From Caulobacter sp. SLTY (GTDB lineage Bacteria; Pseudomonadota; Alphaproteobacteria; Caulobacterales; Caulobacteraceae), in assembly GCF_009905535.1 (NCBI RefSeq), contig NZ_JAAALA010000011.1, positions 1-64,000 on the forward strand: a stretch of DNA of 64,000 nt. The letters are read 5' to 3'. Below are positions 24,909 through 34,980 of the stretch, piece after piece (position 1 is the stretch's first letter; each line of letters opens with the position of its first letter). The notes under the pieces were generated by a model. The model worked only from the letters and a program-made list of their open reading frames with translations, was not told the DNA's origin and made no database searches. The translations under genes were made by a program, and so were the position numbers.

Positions 24909-26483
24909 CTACCGCACCACGTGCCGGTCGCCCAGCAGGCAGGGAATGGTCATGGCCATGATGTAGAGGTCGAGCCAGAACGATTGGCGCTCGATGTAGT
25001 CGATATCGAGGGCCACCCGGCGCTGGACCAGCTCGGGGGTGTCGACCGGTCCGCGCGAGCCGTTGACGGCGGCCCAGCCCGTCATGCCGGGCTTCAGCCG
25101 ATGGCGGTGGGCGTATTCAGCGACCAGCCGGGCGCTCTCGGTGTCGCCGGTCTTCATGCCGATGGCGTGGGGACGGGGGCCGACCAGGCTCATGTCGCCG
25201 GCAAGCACGTTGAACAGCTGGGGCAGCTCGTCGATGCTGGTGCGGCGGATGATGCGGCCGACCGAGGTGACCCGGTCGTCATCCCCCGTGACCTGGCGGC
25301 TGGCAGTGTGGTCGGTGGCCTCGTGCCGCATCGAGCGGAATTTCCAGACCCGGATTTCCTCGTTGTTGAACCCGTGGCGGCGCTGGCGGAAGAAGACGGG
25401 GCCGGGGCTGTCCAGCTTGATCAGCCCGGCCACGATCAGCATCAGCGGGCTGAGCAGCACAAGAGCCAGGGCGCCGATAACCAGGTCCTGCAGCCGCTTG
25501 ATCGCGGCGCGTTTTTCGTCCGTCGGCACGCCGGCGACGCGGGCCAGGGGGGCGTCGGCGATGCGACCGATGGCGGCGTCGGCGCCCTTGGCGTCCATGT
25601 CCATGACCAAGGAGATGTCGTTCGGCAGAACGCTGAGCTTGTCAGTCAGAATCCGTACCCGGTCACGCGCCGCCGAGGTGACAGCGATCACCACCTGGTC
25701 GACGTAAGGCATGATCCGGTGGCCGATCAAAGCGTCCAGGTCACCCAGCACCGGCACGCCGCGCATCTTGGCCGGGGCGCGGTCCAGCCGGTCGTCGAAC
25801 ACCCCGACGACATTGACCTCACGCGACTTCAAGGCGGCTTCGATCAGCCGGTCTGCGGACTCGGTGGCCCCGACAATCACGATGTTGGGTATCAGCATGC
25901 CGGTGTCGCGCCAGCGGCGGACCATGCCCCACCAGATGGTGTGCAGTACTGCCAGGCTGGCGAAGCCAAGGCCGAACCACAGGCCCAGCGCCGGCGCGGG
26001 CGGGGCGCCGGACCCCAGCCAGACGCCGGCGGTCATCAGGGTCCCGCCGAGGCCAAAGGCGGCGGTCAGCCGCGCCAGCCGCGTCCACAGCCGGCCATAA
26101 AGCGGAAAGCGATAGAGCCCGACCGCGCTCAGCAGCCAGGCCATGGCCAGCGCGCCGGCGGCATAGGGCAAAACCTGCACCAGGCTGGCGTTCAGCCAGC
26201 CGCTGGGGGTGGAGACGTGGGCGCCGGCCATGGCCAGGGCGATCAACGATCCCGTGTCGACGATGCGGAACAGCCGGCCGACCAGCTGTGCCTGGATGCG
26301 GTTGCGCAGCGGGGTCAGGCGCCCAGGACGCAGCGGCCCACGGCGGTCTTCGGTGACAGCTTCGGGCTCGGCGCCGGCGCGTTTGCGCATGTCGTCGCGC
26401 AACGCCTTGGCGGCCGCCACCCAGGGCTCGTCGACGGCGGCGCCGTCCGGCGGGGAAGGACGAGGGGCGGGGGCACTGGTCAT
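24909..26483 (-). CDS. hfsE: Undecaprenyl-phosphate sugar phosphotransferase, holdfast initiation
   Basis: This is a 524-residue polyprenyl glycosylphosphotransferase. N-terminal membrane spans (about residues 80-190) and a CoA-binding-like domain (about 195-300, NIVIVGATESADRLI) precede the catalytic domain. That domain has the expected motifs: a membrane re-entrant segment (DLVIGALALVLLSPLMLIVAGLIKLDSPGPVFFRQRRHG), KFRSM, RRTSIDELPQLFNVLAGDMSLVGPRP, and LKPGMTGWAAVNG. It transfers the first sugar-1-phosphate to undecaprenyl phosphate. It is the first gene of the leftward hfsEFGH operon. Caulobacter has paralogues with overlapping function. Confidence 0.9.
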   Translation of the reverse strand: MTSAPAPRPSPPDGAAVDEPWVAAAKALRDDMRKRAGAEPEAVTEDRRGPLRPGRLTPLRNRIQAQLVGRLFRIVDTGSLIALAMAGAHVSTPSGWLNASLVQVLPYAAGALAMAWLLSAVGLYRFPLYGRLWTRLARLTAAFGLGGTLMTAGVWLGSGAPPAPALGLWFGLGFASLAVLHTIWWGMVRRWRDTGMLIPNIVIVGATESADRLIEAALKSREVNVVGVFDDRLDRAPAKMRGVPVLGDLDALIGHRIMPYVDQVVIAVTSAARDRVRILTDKLSVLPNDISLVMDMDAKGADAAIGRIADAPLARVAGVPTDEKRAAIKRLQDLVIGALALVLLSPLMLIVAGLIKLDSPGPVFFRQRRHGFNNEEIRVWKFRSMRHEATDHTASRQVTGDDDRVTSVGRIIRRTSIDELPQLFNVLAGDMSLVGPRPHAIGMKTGDTESARLVAEYAHRHRLKPGMTGWAAVNGSRGPVDTPELVQRRVALDIDYIERQSFWLDLYIMAMTIPCLLGDRHVVR

Positions 26484-26598
26484 GACCTCGCCAGACTGCC
26501 ATGCACGCCTCTAGCGCCCGGTTAACAGGGTTCGGAAATCCGCCCGATTGCTCCGTTGCATGAGCGGCGCGAACCCTGTATCAGCGCGCTTCGCCTGG

Positions 26599-26688
26599 GG
26601 TGACGTGGCCGAGTGGCTGAAGGCAACGGTTTGCTAAATCGTCATACTCGAAAGGGTATCGAGGGTTCGAATCCCTCCGTCACCGCCA
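26599..26688 (+). tRNA. tRNA-Ser (anticodon GCU)
   Basis: The acceptor stem GGTGACG pairs with CGTCACC, followed by discriminator G and an encoded CCA. The anticodon loop TTGCTAAA holds GCT. A long variable arm (TACTCGAAAGGGTA) marks it as a class II serine tRNA, and the T loop has GTTCGAATCC. It reads AGC/AGU codons. No integrase gene or duplicated 3' end was seen, so it is not an occupied attachment site here. Confidence 0.97.
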
Positions 26689-26732
26689 GGCTTTTTCCAA
26701 CAAATTCAGACTGATGTGGCGCTTGCGCGCGC

Positions 26733-28313
26733 TCAGTCGATGACCTCATAGGCGGGCAGGGTGAGGAACTCGACGAGGGCCGGGTCGAGCACCATCTGGT
26801 GGAACAGCTTGCCGGCCTCTTCCAGTCGCGGTGAGGGGAACTGTTTGCGCAGGGCGGCCATCTCGTCCTCGAACAGGGCCTCAAACAAGGGCGCGTCCAT
26901 CGTCCGCCCGTCGTCCAGGTTCGCGCCCAGGCGGACCCACTGCCAAAGCTGAGTGCGGCTGATCTCGGCGGTCGCGGCGTCTTCCATCAGGTTGTAGAGC
27001 GGCACCGCGCCCCGGCCTTCCATCCAGGCCTGGGTGTAGCGCACGCCGACGCGGATGTTCTCGCGGGCGCCATCTTCGGTGCGGGCGCCCTCGTGCACAC
27101 GCAGCATGTCGGCCTGGCCGACATCGACATCCTCGCGCAGCCGGTCCAGCTGATTGGGGGTCGGCATCAGGCGATCGAACACCTCCATGGCCACCGGCAC
27201 CAGGTCGGGGTGGGCCACCCAGGTGCCGTCATGGCCGTCCCCGGCCTCGCGTTCCTTGTCGGCCTTGACCTTGGCGAAGGCGGCGGCGTTGGCCTCGGGA
27301 TCGCCCTTGATCGGGATCTGGGCGGCCATGCCGCCCATGGCGAAGGCGCCGCGTCGGTGGCAGGTCTGGATCAGCTTCAGCGAATAGGCGCCCAGGAAGG
27401 CCTGGCCCATCACCATGGCGGCGCGGTTGGGGCTCAGGAAGGCCTCAGCCCGGCCCAGCCGCTTGATGAAGGAGAAGATGTAGTCCCAGCGGCCGCAGTT
27501 GAGGCCGACGATATGGTCGCGAAGTTCGTAGAGGATTTCGTCCATCTCGAAGGCGGCCGGGATGGTCTCGATCAGCACGGTGGCCTTGAAGGTCCCGACC
27601 GGCAGTCCGAGCTGCTCCTGGGCGCGGACGAAAACGTCGTTCCACAGCCGGGCTTCCAGGTGGCTCTCCAGCTTGGGCAGGTAGAAGTAGGCGCCCGAGC
27701 CCTTGGCCATCGCCGCCTTGGCGTTGTGGAAGACGTAGAGGCCGAAGTCGAACAGGCTGCCCGACAGGGTCTGGCCATCGACCGTCACATGGCGCTCCGG
27801 CAGGTGCCAGCCGCGCGGACGGACCACGAGCACGGCGGGCTTGTCGCCGAGCTTGTAAGATTTGCCGGAAGTCGGATCGACGTGGCTGAGCTCGCCGGCC
27901 CAGCGGTCCTTCAGGTTGACCTGGCCGTCGATCAGGTTGGCCCAGGTGGGGGAGGTGGCGTCCTCGAAGTCGGCCATGAACACCTTGGCCCCGCTGTTCA
28001 GGGCGTTGATGATCATCTTGCGGTCGACCGGCCCGGTGATCTCCACCCGGCGGTCCAGCAGGTCAGCGGGGATCGGCGCGACCTTCCAGTCGCCGGCCCG
28101 CACCGAGGCGGTCTCGGCCAGGAAGTCGGGCAGTTCGCCGGCGTCGAATTGGGCCTGACGCGCCGCGCGGGCGGCCAGCAGCTCACGGCGGCGAGCGTCG
28201 AACCGGCGGTGCAGGTCGGCGACGAAGGCCAGGGCCTCGGGCGTCAGGATCTCCTTGGCGCGGCCCTCGACAGGACCGGTGATCGTGAAGTCGGAGGCGA
28301 TATCGAGCGGCAT
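26733..28313 (-). CDS. aceB: Malate synthase A
   Basis: This 526-residue cytoplasmic enzyme condenses glyoxylate with acetyl-CoA to malate, the second step of the glyoxylate shunt. Recognisable segments are GAKVFMADFEDATSPTW near residue 105, RPRGWHLPERH, GLYVFHNAK, LIETIPAAFEMDEILYELRDHIVGLNCGRWDYIFSFIK with the acidic Mg2+ ligands, and RVGVRYTQAWMEG. The length matches the A isoform. AGGAAG precedes the ATG. It lies downstream of aceA and a small gene on the same strand. Confidence 0.97.
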   Translation of the reverse strand: MPLDIASDFTITGPVEGRAKEILTPEALAFVADLHRRFDARRRELLAARAARQAQFDAGELPDFLAETASVRAGDWKVAPIPADLLDRRVEITGPVDRKMIINALNSGAKVFMADFEDATSPTWANLIDGQVNLKDRWAGELSHVDPTSGKSYKLGDKPAVLVVRPRGWHLPERHVTVDGQTLSGSLFDFGLYVFHNAKAAMAKGSGAYFYLPKLESHLEARLWNDVFVRAQEQLGLPVGTFKATVLIETIPAAFEMDEILYELRDHIVGLNCGRWDYIFSFIKRLGRAEAFLSPNRAAMVMGQAFLGAYSLKLIQTCHRRGAFAMGGMAAQIPIKGDPEANAAAFAKVKADKEREAGDGHDGTWVAHPDLVPVAMEVFDRLMPTPNQLDRLREDVDVGQADMLRVHEGARTEDGARENIRVGVRYTQAWMEGRGAVPLYNLMEDAATAEISRTQLWQWVRLGANLDDGRTMDAPLFEALFEDEMAALRKQFPSPRLEEAGKLFHQMVLDPALVEFLTLPAYEVID

Positions 28314-28351
28314 AGGTCTTCCTGGCGTTGGTCGGTCTTGAGCGCGAGAGT

Positions 28352-28376
28352 GCGTCCGGGCGGGTCGCCCGGACGC
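28352..28376 (-). repeat. Perfect hairpin in the intercistronic region before aceB
   Basis: An 11-bp perfect stem (GCGTCCGGGCG with CGCCCGGACGC) closes a 3-nt loop, 39 bp upstream of aceB. No T-run follows on the minus strand, so it is more likely an mRNA stability or processing structure than a terminator. It could set aceB levels relative to aceA. Confidence 0.6.
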
Positions 28377-28404
28377 CTCAAGGCTGATGGCTGTTTATCA
28401 GGGA

Positions 28405-28629
28405 TCAGGCGGCGCTGGGATCACGAACCGTCGGAACGATCTGATCACCCCAGTTGCCGGCCCCGTCATGGTGGCGCGAGGTGCGCACCAGTTCCACCGA
28501 ATAGCCGGCGGCGATCGCCTTCTGGACGGCCTCGTTGAGGCGGTGGGACGCCTCCACCAGGCGCTGGATGGCGCGGTCGCGGCCGTCGGTTTCCGGCATC
28601 GGGGCGCGGGTGAATTGGACTTGCGTCAT
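28405..28629 (-). CDS. Small hypothetical protein between aceA and aceB
   Basis: The 74-residue soluble protein starts MTQVQFTRAPMPETDGRDRA. It has a central amphipathic helix (AIQRLVEASHRLNEAVQKAIAAG) and a C-terminal segment SVELVRTSRHHDGAGNWGDQIVP. A near-ideal AAGGAG lies 7 nt before the ATG, so it is very probably translated. Its position between the two glyoxylate-shunt genes suggests co-expression during growth on acetate or fatty acids. No family or function is recognised. Confidence 0.7.
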   Translation of the reverse strand: MTQVQFTRAPMPETDGRDRAIQRLVEASHRLNEAVQKAIAAGYSVELVRTSRHHDGAGNWGDQIVPTVRDPSAA

Positions 28630-28652
28630 GGCAGTCTCCTTTCTCGCTCGGC

Positions 28653-30272
28653 CTATTCGGCCGCGAACTGGTTCATGGTGTTGGCGTGGCCGCCGGCCTT
28701 CAGGGCGCGTTCGCCCGCGACCATCTCCTTGAAGGTGTCGCCCAGATCCGAGCCGACCTCATGCTGGTGCTTCACCGCTGAGACGCCGCGGCGGATTTCC
28801 TCGCGCTGCACCGTGTTGACGTAGGCCTTCATCCGGTCGTCGCCGAAGTATCCGCGCGACAATTCATCCATCGACTTGGCCGTCAGGTGGAAGGTCGGCA
28901 GGGTGATCAGGTTGTGGAACACCCCGGCGCGGGCCGAGATGTCCGCCTGGAAGCTGGCCAGCCGGGCGTCGGATTCGAGGCCCAGCGGATCGGCGTCATA
29001 GTCGGCCGACATCAGGGCGTTGGTGTCGGGATAGGTATCCTCGCTGATCCGGCCTTCCGCGATCCACTGGGCGCGCACCTGCTTGCGCAGGTTCAAGGTC
29101 CAGTTGAACGACGGGCTGTTGTTGTAGGTCAGCTTGGCGTTCGGGACGACCTGACGGATCTCGTTCACCATCGAGGCGATCTCGTCGACGTTGGGCGTGT
29201 CGGTTTCGATCCACAGCAGGTCGGCGCCGCCTTGCGTGAGCGAGGCGATGCAGTCCTCGATCACCCGCTGGCGGCCGGTGCCGTCCTGGAAGGCGAACAG
29301 GCCATTGGGCATCCGCACCGGCTTCACGAACTCACCACCGTTGTAGAGGGCGATTTCGCCTTCCTGGATCGGATTGTCCTGGGTGATCGGCTCGACCTTC
29401 AGCCACTTGATGTAGTCGCTGGCCAGGTCGCCGGGCTCCCGGCTGACCGGCACCTTCTGGGTCAGGCCCGCGCCCAGGCTGTCGGTGCGGGCGACGATCA
29501 CGCCCTCGTCGACGCCCAGTTCCTCGAAGGCCAGGCGGCAGGCGCGCAGCTTCTCGATGAAGTCCTCGCGCGGCACGGTGACCTTGCCGTCCTGGTGACC
29601 GCACTGCTTGGCGTCGGAAACCTGGTTCTCGATCTGCAGGCAGCAGGCGCCCGCCTTGATCATCTCCTTGGCCAGCAGGTAGGTGGCGTTCTCGTTGCCG
29701 AAGCCGGCGTCGATGTCGGCGATGATCGGCACCACGTGGGTTTCGAACTCGTCGATCGCCTTTATGGCGGCGCGCTCGGCGACTTCATCGCCGGCCTTGC
29801 GGGCTTCGCGCAGGGTCTTGAACAGGTCGTTGATCGCCACCTCGTCGGCTTGGCGCAGGGAGACGTAGATCTCCTCGATCAGTTCGACTACGGCGGTCTT
29901 CTCATGCATCGACTGGTCGGGCAGGTGGCCCCAGCGGTTGCGCAGGCCGGCGACCATCCAGCCCGACAGATAGACGTAGGCGCCCTTGGTGGTGCCGCGC
30001 AAGCGCTTGACCGACTTGATCATCTGCTGGGCATGGAAGCCCGACCAGCAGCCCAGCGACTGGGTGAACTTGCTGGAGTCCAGATCATAGGCGGCCATGT
30101 CGGCCCGCATCACCCCGGCCATCTCGCGGGCGATGTCGAGGTGAGTGTTGAAGGTGTTCTGCATCTTCAACTGGATGATGTCGTCAATGGCGACGCCGCC
30201 CGAGGTCACGCCTTCCGGATAGCGGCGGAGCAGGGCGTCGACGTGTTCGGCGTAGGTCTTGCGGAGGGTCAT
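28653..30272 (-). CDS. aceA: Isocitrate lyase
   Basis: This 539-residue enzyme cleaves isocitrate to succinate and glyoxylate, the entry to the glyoxylate shunt. It is the long isocitrate lyase form (about 530-540 residues) seen in many proteobacteria. The catalytic cysteine sits in DAKQCGHQDG, where the usual KKCGH reads KQCGH. Other family segments include PIIADIDAGFGNENATYLLAKEMI, IVARTDSLGAG and LTYNNSPSFNW. The ATG at 30272 fits homologous starts; the frame extends upstream to 30341. It is divergent from the XRE/ScfR-type regulator, with an inverted repeat between them. Confidence 0.96.
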   Translation of the reverse strand: MTLRKTYAEHVDALLRRYPEGVTSGGVAIDDIIQLKMQNTFNTHLDIAREMAGVMRADMAAYDLDSSKFTQSLGCWSGFHAQQMIKSVKRLRGTTKGAYVYLSGWMVAGLRNRWGHLPDQSMHEKTAVVELIEEIYVSLRQADEVAINDLFKTLREARKAGDEVAERAAIKAIDEFETHVVPIIADIDAGFGNENATYLLAKEMIKAGACCLQIENQVSDAKQCGHQDGKVTVPREDFIEKLRACRLAFEELGVDEGVIVARTDSLGAGLTQKVPVSREPGDLASDYIKWLKVEPITQDNPIQEGEIALYNGGEFVKPVRMPNGLFAFQDGTGRQRVIEDCIASLTQGGADLLWIETDTPNVDEIASMVNEIRQVVPNAKLTYNNSPSFNWTLNLRKQVRAQWIAEGRISEDTYPDTNALMSADYDADPLGLESDARLASFQADISARAGVFHNLITLPTFHLTAKSMDELSRGYFGDDRMKAYVNTVQREEIRRGVSAVKHQHEVGSDLGDTFKEMVAGERALKAGGHANTMNQFAAE

Positions 30273-30356
30273 GGCGGGGTCCCGAAAAGCTGGCGGCAAA
30301 GGTTGGCGGGCATGAAGCCGAAGCCCGGTGCGCGACGCCAATCTAATGAGGCCGCA

Positions 30357-30398
30357 TTGTCACATTGAGACATTGTCGATTTTGTCGAATTGTGACAA
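30357..30398. promoter_or_regulatory. Candidate operator for the glyoxylate-shunt regulator
   Basis: TTGTCACA (30357-30364) and TGTGACAA (30391-30398) are perfect inverted repeats. Two further direct TTGTC copies lie between them (30374 and 30382). The cluster is AT-rich and sits 10 bp before the regulator start and about 85 bp before aceA. Such placement suits autoregulation together with control of aceA. Confidence 0.6.
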
Positions 30399-30407
30399 CG
30401 TGACTGA

Positions 30408-31820
30408 ATGGCAGGATCGGACAGGAAGCTGTTTCTGGGGGGGCGGCTCAAGCGGCTGCGGCGGGACCTCGACGTCACCCAGTCGGCGATGGCCGAACAG
30501 CTGGGGGTTTCGACCAGCTATGTGAACCTGCTGGAGCGCAATCAGCGGCCAGTCACCGCCCAGATGCTGTTGCGGCTGGCCGAAGCCTACGACCTCGACA
30601 TGCGCAGCCTGTCCGCCGACGACCCGGGCGGCGGTGGGCTGGAAGAGGCGCTGGCCGACAGGATGTTCGGCGACCTGCGCATCACCCGCCATGAGATCGC
30701 CGAGGCCAACGAGCTGACGCCGGGCATTGCCGAGGCCTTCACCCGGCTCTACCGGGCCTATCTCGATCGGGGAAACCTGATCGACCTCGGCGCCCTGGAA
30801 GGCCGTGACGGCGGCGCCAGCCTGGCCCCGACCGACTGGGTGCGAGATCTGGTCGCCGCCCAGCGCAATCATTTCGGCGACCTGGAAGATGTCGCCGCCC
30901 GCATCCTCGAAGCCCTGCGCGCCGACACACGCGACGCCACGCCGGCCCTGCGCGAGCGGTTGCAGACCGTGCACGGCATCCGCACCCGCGTCATGCCCAT
31001 CGAAGTGATGGGCGGCGCCCTTCGCCGCTTCGACCACCACCGCAAACAGCTCCTGCTGGCCGAGACCCTGGCCCCCGCCAGCCGAACCTTCGCCATCGCC
31101 TACCAACTGACACTCCAGGAGGCCGGCACGGAACTGGACGCGGTGGCCGACCGCTTCGCCCCGCCGGACGACGCCACCCGCCGCCAGCTCAAGGTGTTCC
31201 TGGGAAACTACGTCGCCGCCGCGATCATGATGCCCTACGAGGCCTTCCTGGGCGCGCTGGAGAAGGCCCATTATGACATCGAGGCGGTGCGGCCGCGGTT
31301 CGGCGTTTCCTTCGAACAGGCGGCCCAGCGGATGACCAGCCTGGGCCGGCCCGGCGAGCGGGGCGTGCCCTTTTTCATGATGCGGGTCGATGCGGCCGGG
31401 AACGTCTCCAAGCGCTATTCCAACGGCCCGTTCCCCTTCTCGCGGTTCGGCGGCACCTGCCCGCGCTGGAACATCCACGATAGCTTCAAGACTCCCGGCC
31501 GGGTCATCACCCAGGTGATCGAGACACCGGACGGCTCCCGCTACTTCACCCTGTCACGCACCGTTAGGCGGGTCGCCGGCCTGCTGGCCGGGCTTGAGGA
31601 CGAACTGGTGGTGGGCCTGGGCTGCGAGCTGAAGCACGCCTCCAAGCTAATCTACGCCCGAGGCATCGACCTGGCCGCGCCCGTGGTGACCGAGGTGGGA
31701 CCCGCCTGCCGCATCTGCGAGCGCCACCTCTGCCCGCAACGGGCCGCCCCGCCGGTCAACCGTCCGCCCCGGGTGGAGGAGTCGGTGAAGAGCGTCACCT
31801 CGTTTCCGTTCTCTGCCTGA
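30408..31820 (+). CDS. XRE-family short-chain fatty acid regulator (ScfR/RamB/PccR type)
   Basis: The 470-residue DNA-binding regulator has an N-terminal HTH (about residues 9-65; LGGRLKRLRRDLDVTQSAMAEQLGVSTSYVNLLERNQRP). An IrrE/M78-like middle domain (about 160-280) lacks a metallopeptidase HExxH motif. The C-terminal DUF2083-type domain (about 290-465) ends in the cysteine cluster CRICERHLCPQRAAPP. In Corynebacterium and Rhodobacter, proteins of this build sense acyl-CoA or acetate status and control glyoxylate or propionyl-CoA genes. Its divergence from aceA makes that operon the likely target. Stop codons of this gene and the converging exporter gene are only 4 bp apart. Confidence 0.88.
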   Translation: MAGSDRKLFLGGRLKRLRRDLDVTQSAMAEQLGVSTSYVNLLERNQRPVTAQMLLRLAEAYDLDMRSLSADDPGGGGLEEALADRMFGDLRITRHEIAEANELTPGIAEAFTRLYRAYLDRGNLIDLGALEGRDGGASLAPTDWVRDLVAAQRNHFGDLEDVAARILEALRADTRDATPALRERLQTVHGIRTRVMPIEVMGGALRRFDHHRKQLLLAETLAPASRTFAIAYQLTLQEAGTELDAVADRFAPPDDATRRQLKVFLGNYVAAAIMMPYEAFLGALEKAHYDIEAVRPRFGVSFEQAAQRMTSLGRPGERGVPFFMMRVDAAGNVSKRYSNGPFPFSRFGGTCPRWNIHDSFKTPGRVITQVIETPDGSRYFTLSRTVRRVAGLLAGLEDELVVGLGCELKHASKLIYARGIDLAAPVVTEVGPACRICERHLCPQRAAPPVNRPPRVEESVKSVTSFPFSA

Positions 31821-31824
31821 CGGC

Positions 31825-32397
31825 TCACAGCACGCCGTAGGTCGCCAGCAGCACCCACACCCCGATCAGGGCGAAGATCACCGCCGCGCCGATACGCACG
31901 TACTTGAGCGGCACGACTTTGGTCGCCGCCTCGCCGATCAGCACGGCCGGGACGTTGGCCAGCATCATGCCGAGCGTAGTGCCGATAGTGACCAGCAGGA
32001 TGTTCTCGAACCGCGCCGCCAGCAGGGACGTGGCGATCTGGGTCTTGTCGCCGATCTCGACGAAGAAGAAGGCGATCGTCGTGGCCAGGAACACGCCGAA
32101 CTTCCCCTTGCCGGCGATGCCGCCGTCATCCTCCTTGTCTGGAATCAGAGCCCAGCCGGCCATGACGATGAAGGCGCCGCCGACCAAGGTCTGGAACAGC
32201 GTTCCTGAAAGCCACTGGGCGACCAGATAACCGGCCGTGGCGGCCAGGGCGTGGTTGGCCAGGGTGGCGACCAGGATGCCCAGGATGATGGGTAAGGGCT
32301 TCTTGAACTTGGCGGCCAGGATAATGGCCAGCAGCTGGGTCTTGTCGCCGATCTCGGCGATGGCGACCAGCCCGGTGGAAACGAAGATGGGTTCCAT
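31825..32397 (-). CDS. GDT1/UPF0016 (TMEM165) family Mn2+ transporter
   Basis: The 190-residue protein has about six membrane spans in two halves, each with the family motif EIGDKTQ (residues 15-21 and 114-120), which forms the cation site in the membrane. Bacterial members such as MneA export manganese, and the yybP-ykoY leader directly upstream supports Mn2+ as substrate. It is a single-gene unit convergent with the ScfR-type regulator. Confidence 0.93.
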   Translation of the reverse strand: MEPIFVSTGLVAIAEIGDKTQLLAIILAAKFKKPLPIILGILVATLANHALAATAGYLVAQWLSGTLFQTLVGGAFIVMAGWALIPDKEDDGGIAGKGKFGVFLATTIAFFFVEIGDKTQIATSLLAARFENILLVTIGTTLGMMLANVPAVLIGEAATKVVPLKYVRIGAAVIFALIGVWVLLATYGVL

Positions 32398-32424
32398 GAG
32401 TGACGTCCCGGGCCATGTTCAGAC

Positions 32425-32580
32425 AGACGACACGATCCCCCGTCGGCCCTTGTAGCCGGAGGTCATGTCGTCGGTCTCGCCAATCCGGACCGGCTGGTCC
32501 GTCACCCGCGCCATGGACAGGGTCCAAGTGTGTTGACGCGGATTTCGCTGTCTCGCGAACGGCTACTCCCCGAAGAGCAG
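32425..32580 (-). promoter_or_regulatory. yybP-ykoY (Mn2+) riboswitch
   Basis: On the minus strand the leader contains GGGGAGTAGCC (32571 downward), a short hairpin TTCGC-GAGACA-GCGAA, then CGTCAACACACTTGG, and further on GGCGAGACC (32481-32473). These are the conserved L1, junction and L3 elements of the yybP-ykoY class, in the correct order and spacing. It lies directly upstream of a GDT1-type Mn2+ exporter, a classic target. The 3' boundary and switching mechanism (ribosome-site or terminator) are estimates; no strong terminator follows, so translational control is more likely. Confidence 0.85.
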
Positions 32581-32611
32581 GGGAGGCCATACGCGCGTTG
32601 GCCTGGGGAGT

Positions 32612-34219
<1,608 letters not shown>

Positions 34220-34235
34220 CAAGCCGGGGATCACT

Positions 34236-34880
34236 TCAGGCGTCCTTCTCGGGTTTGGGCTCGTTCTTGGGCGGGTCCAGCTGATACGCCTCACGCGTGG
34301 CCGAGCGCCACTCCTTGACGATGCGGCCCCACCAGCGAATGCGGGCGGCGTCGTCCAGGCCGTCCCGCTCCTCGAGCCAGGTGGTCATGCAGTCGACCCA
34401 CAGGCCGAACAGGGTGGCGCCGGCTCGGCCCGCCCGCTCGTCGGCGCCCTCGGGCGCGCCGGGCCGGGGCTCGAACATCGGCCGCGACCGCTCGTTGACG
34501 ATGGCCCGCAGCCGGTCGCCCCAGTCGGATCGATCCGCCCCGCCGCCGCAGTTCTTCAGCACCACCAGGAAGGGGGCGGGGTCGCGCCGCGCCATCTCCA
34601 GCACGTTGCGCACCATCGAGCCGTAGCCGTCCCAGGGCGAATAGGAGGCTCGCACCGCCTTCTCCACCCGCTCGAACACCGCCTCGACCAGGGCGTCGCG
34701 TGAGGGAAACAGGCGGTAGAACAGGATTTTGGCCGCCCCCGCCGCCTCGGCGAAGTCGCGCATGGTGGCCCCGTGCAGGCCCTTCTCCAGCATCACCCGC
34801 GCAGCCACGTCGATGTATTCCTCGCGCCGTGCAGCGGCGTCGACTCGGGGCTTGCGTTGCGGGGCGGAACCGTCGGCCAT
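34236..34880 (-). CDS. TetR-family regulator of the acyl-CoA synthetase operon
   Basis: The 214-residue protein has an N-terminal HTH (about residues 18-62; YIDVAARVMLEKGLHGATMRDFAEAAGAAKILFYRLFPSRDALVEAVFERV) and an all-helical ligand-binding domain. The ATG at 34880 begins MADGSAPQRKPRVD; the open frame upstream crosses the promoter region. It precedes the CoA ligase by 16 nt and is divergent from the TauD-type gene, so both directions may be under its control, with an acyl-CoA or acid as likely effector. Confidence 0.85.
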   Translation of the reverse strand: MADGSAPQRKPRVDAAARREEYIDVAARVMLEKGLHGATMRDFAEAAGAAKILFYRLFPSRDALVEAVFERVEKAVRASYSPWDGYGSMVRNVLEMARRDPAPFLVVLKNCGGGADRSDWGDRLRAIVNERSRPMFEPRPGAPEGADERAGRAGATLFGLWVDCMTTWLEERDGLDDAARIRWWGRIVKEWRSATREAYQLDPPKNEPKPEKDA

Positions 34881-34980
34881 CGGAAGGAAGCGAGCCTGTC
34901 GCACCGGGCTTGTCAAATGAAACCACATGGTAACATAATCTTCCATCCCGGACAGCTGAACGATCCGGGCGGAGGACGCC

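Noticed and set aside
26599-26688. tRNA-Ser as an integration site for a mobile element
   Set aside because: No integrase gene and no duplicated tRNA 3' end was found downstream; both flanks hold core genes.
30408-31820. ImmA/IrrE-type metallopeptidase toxin-antitoxin or phage regulator
   Set aside because: The M78-like domain has no HExxH motif, and the C-terminal cysteine cluster and aceA neighbour identify a metabolic ScfR-type regulator.
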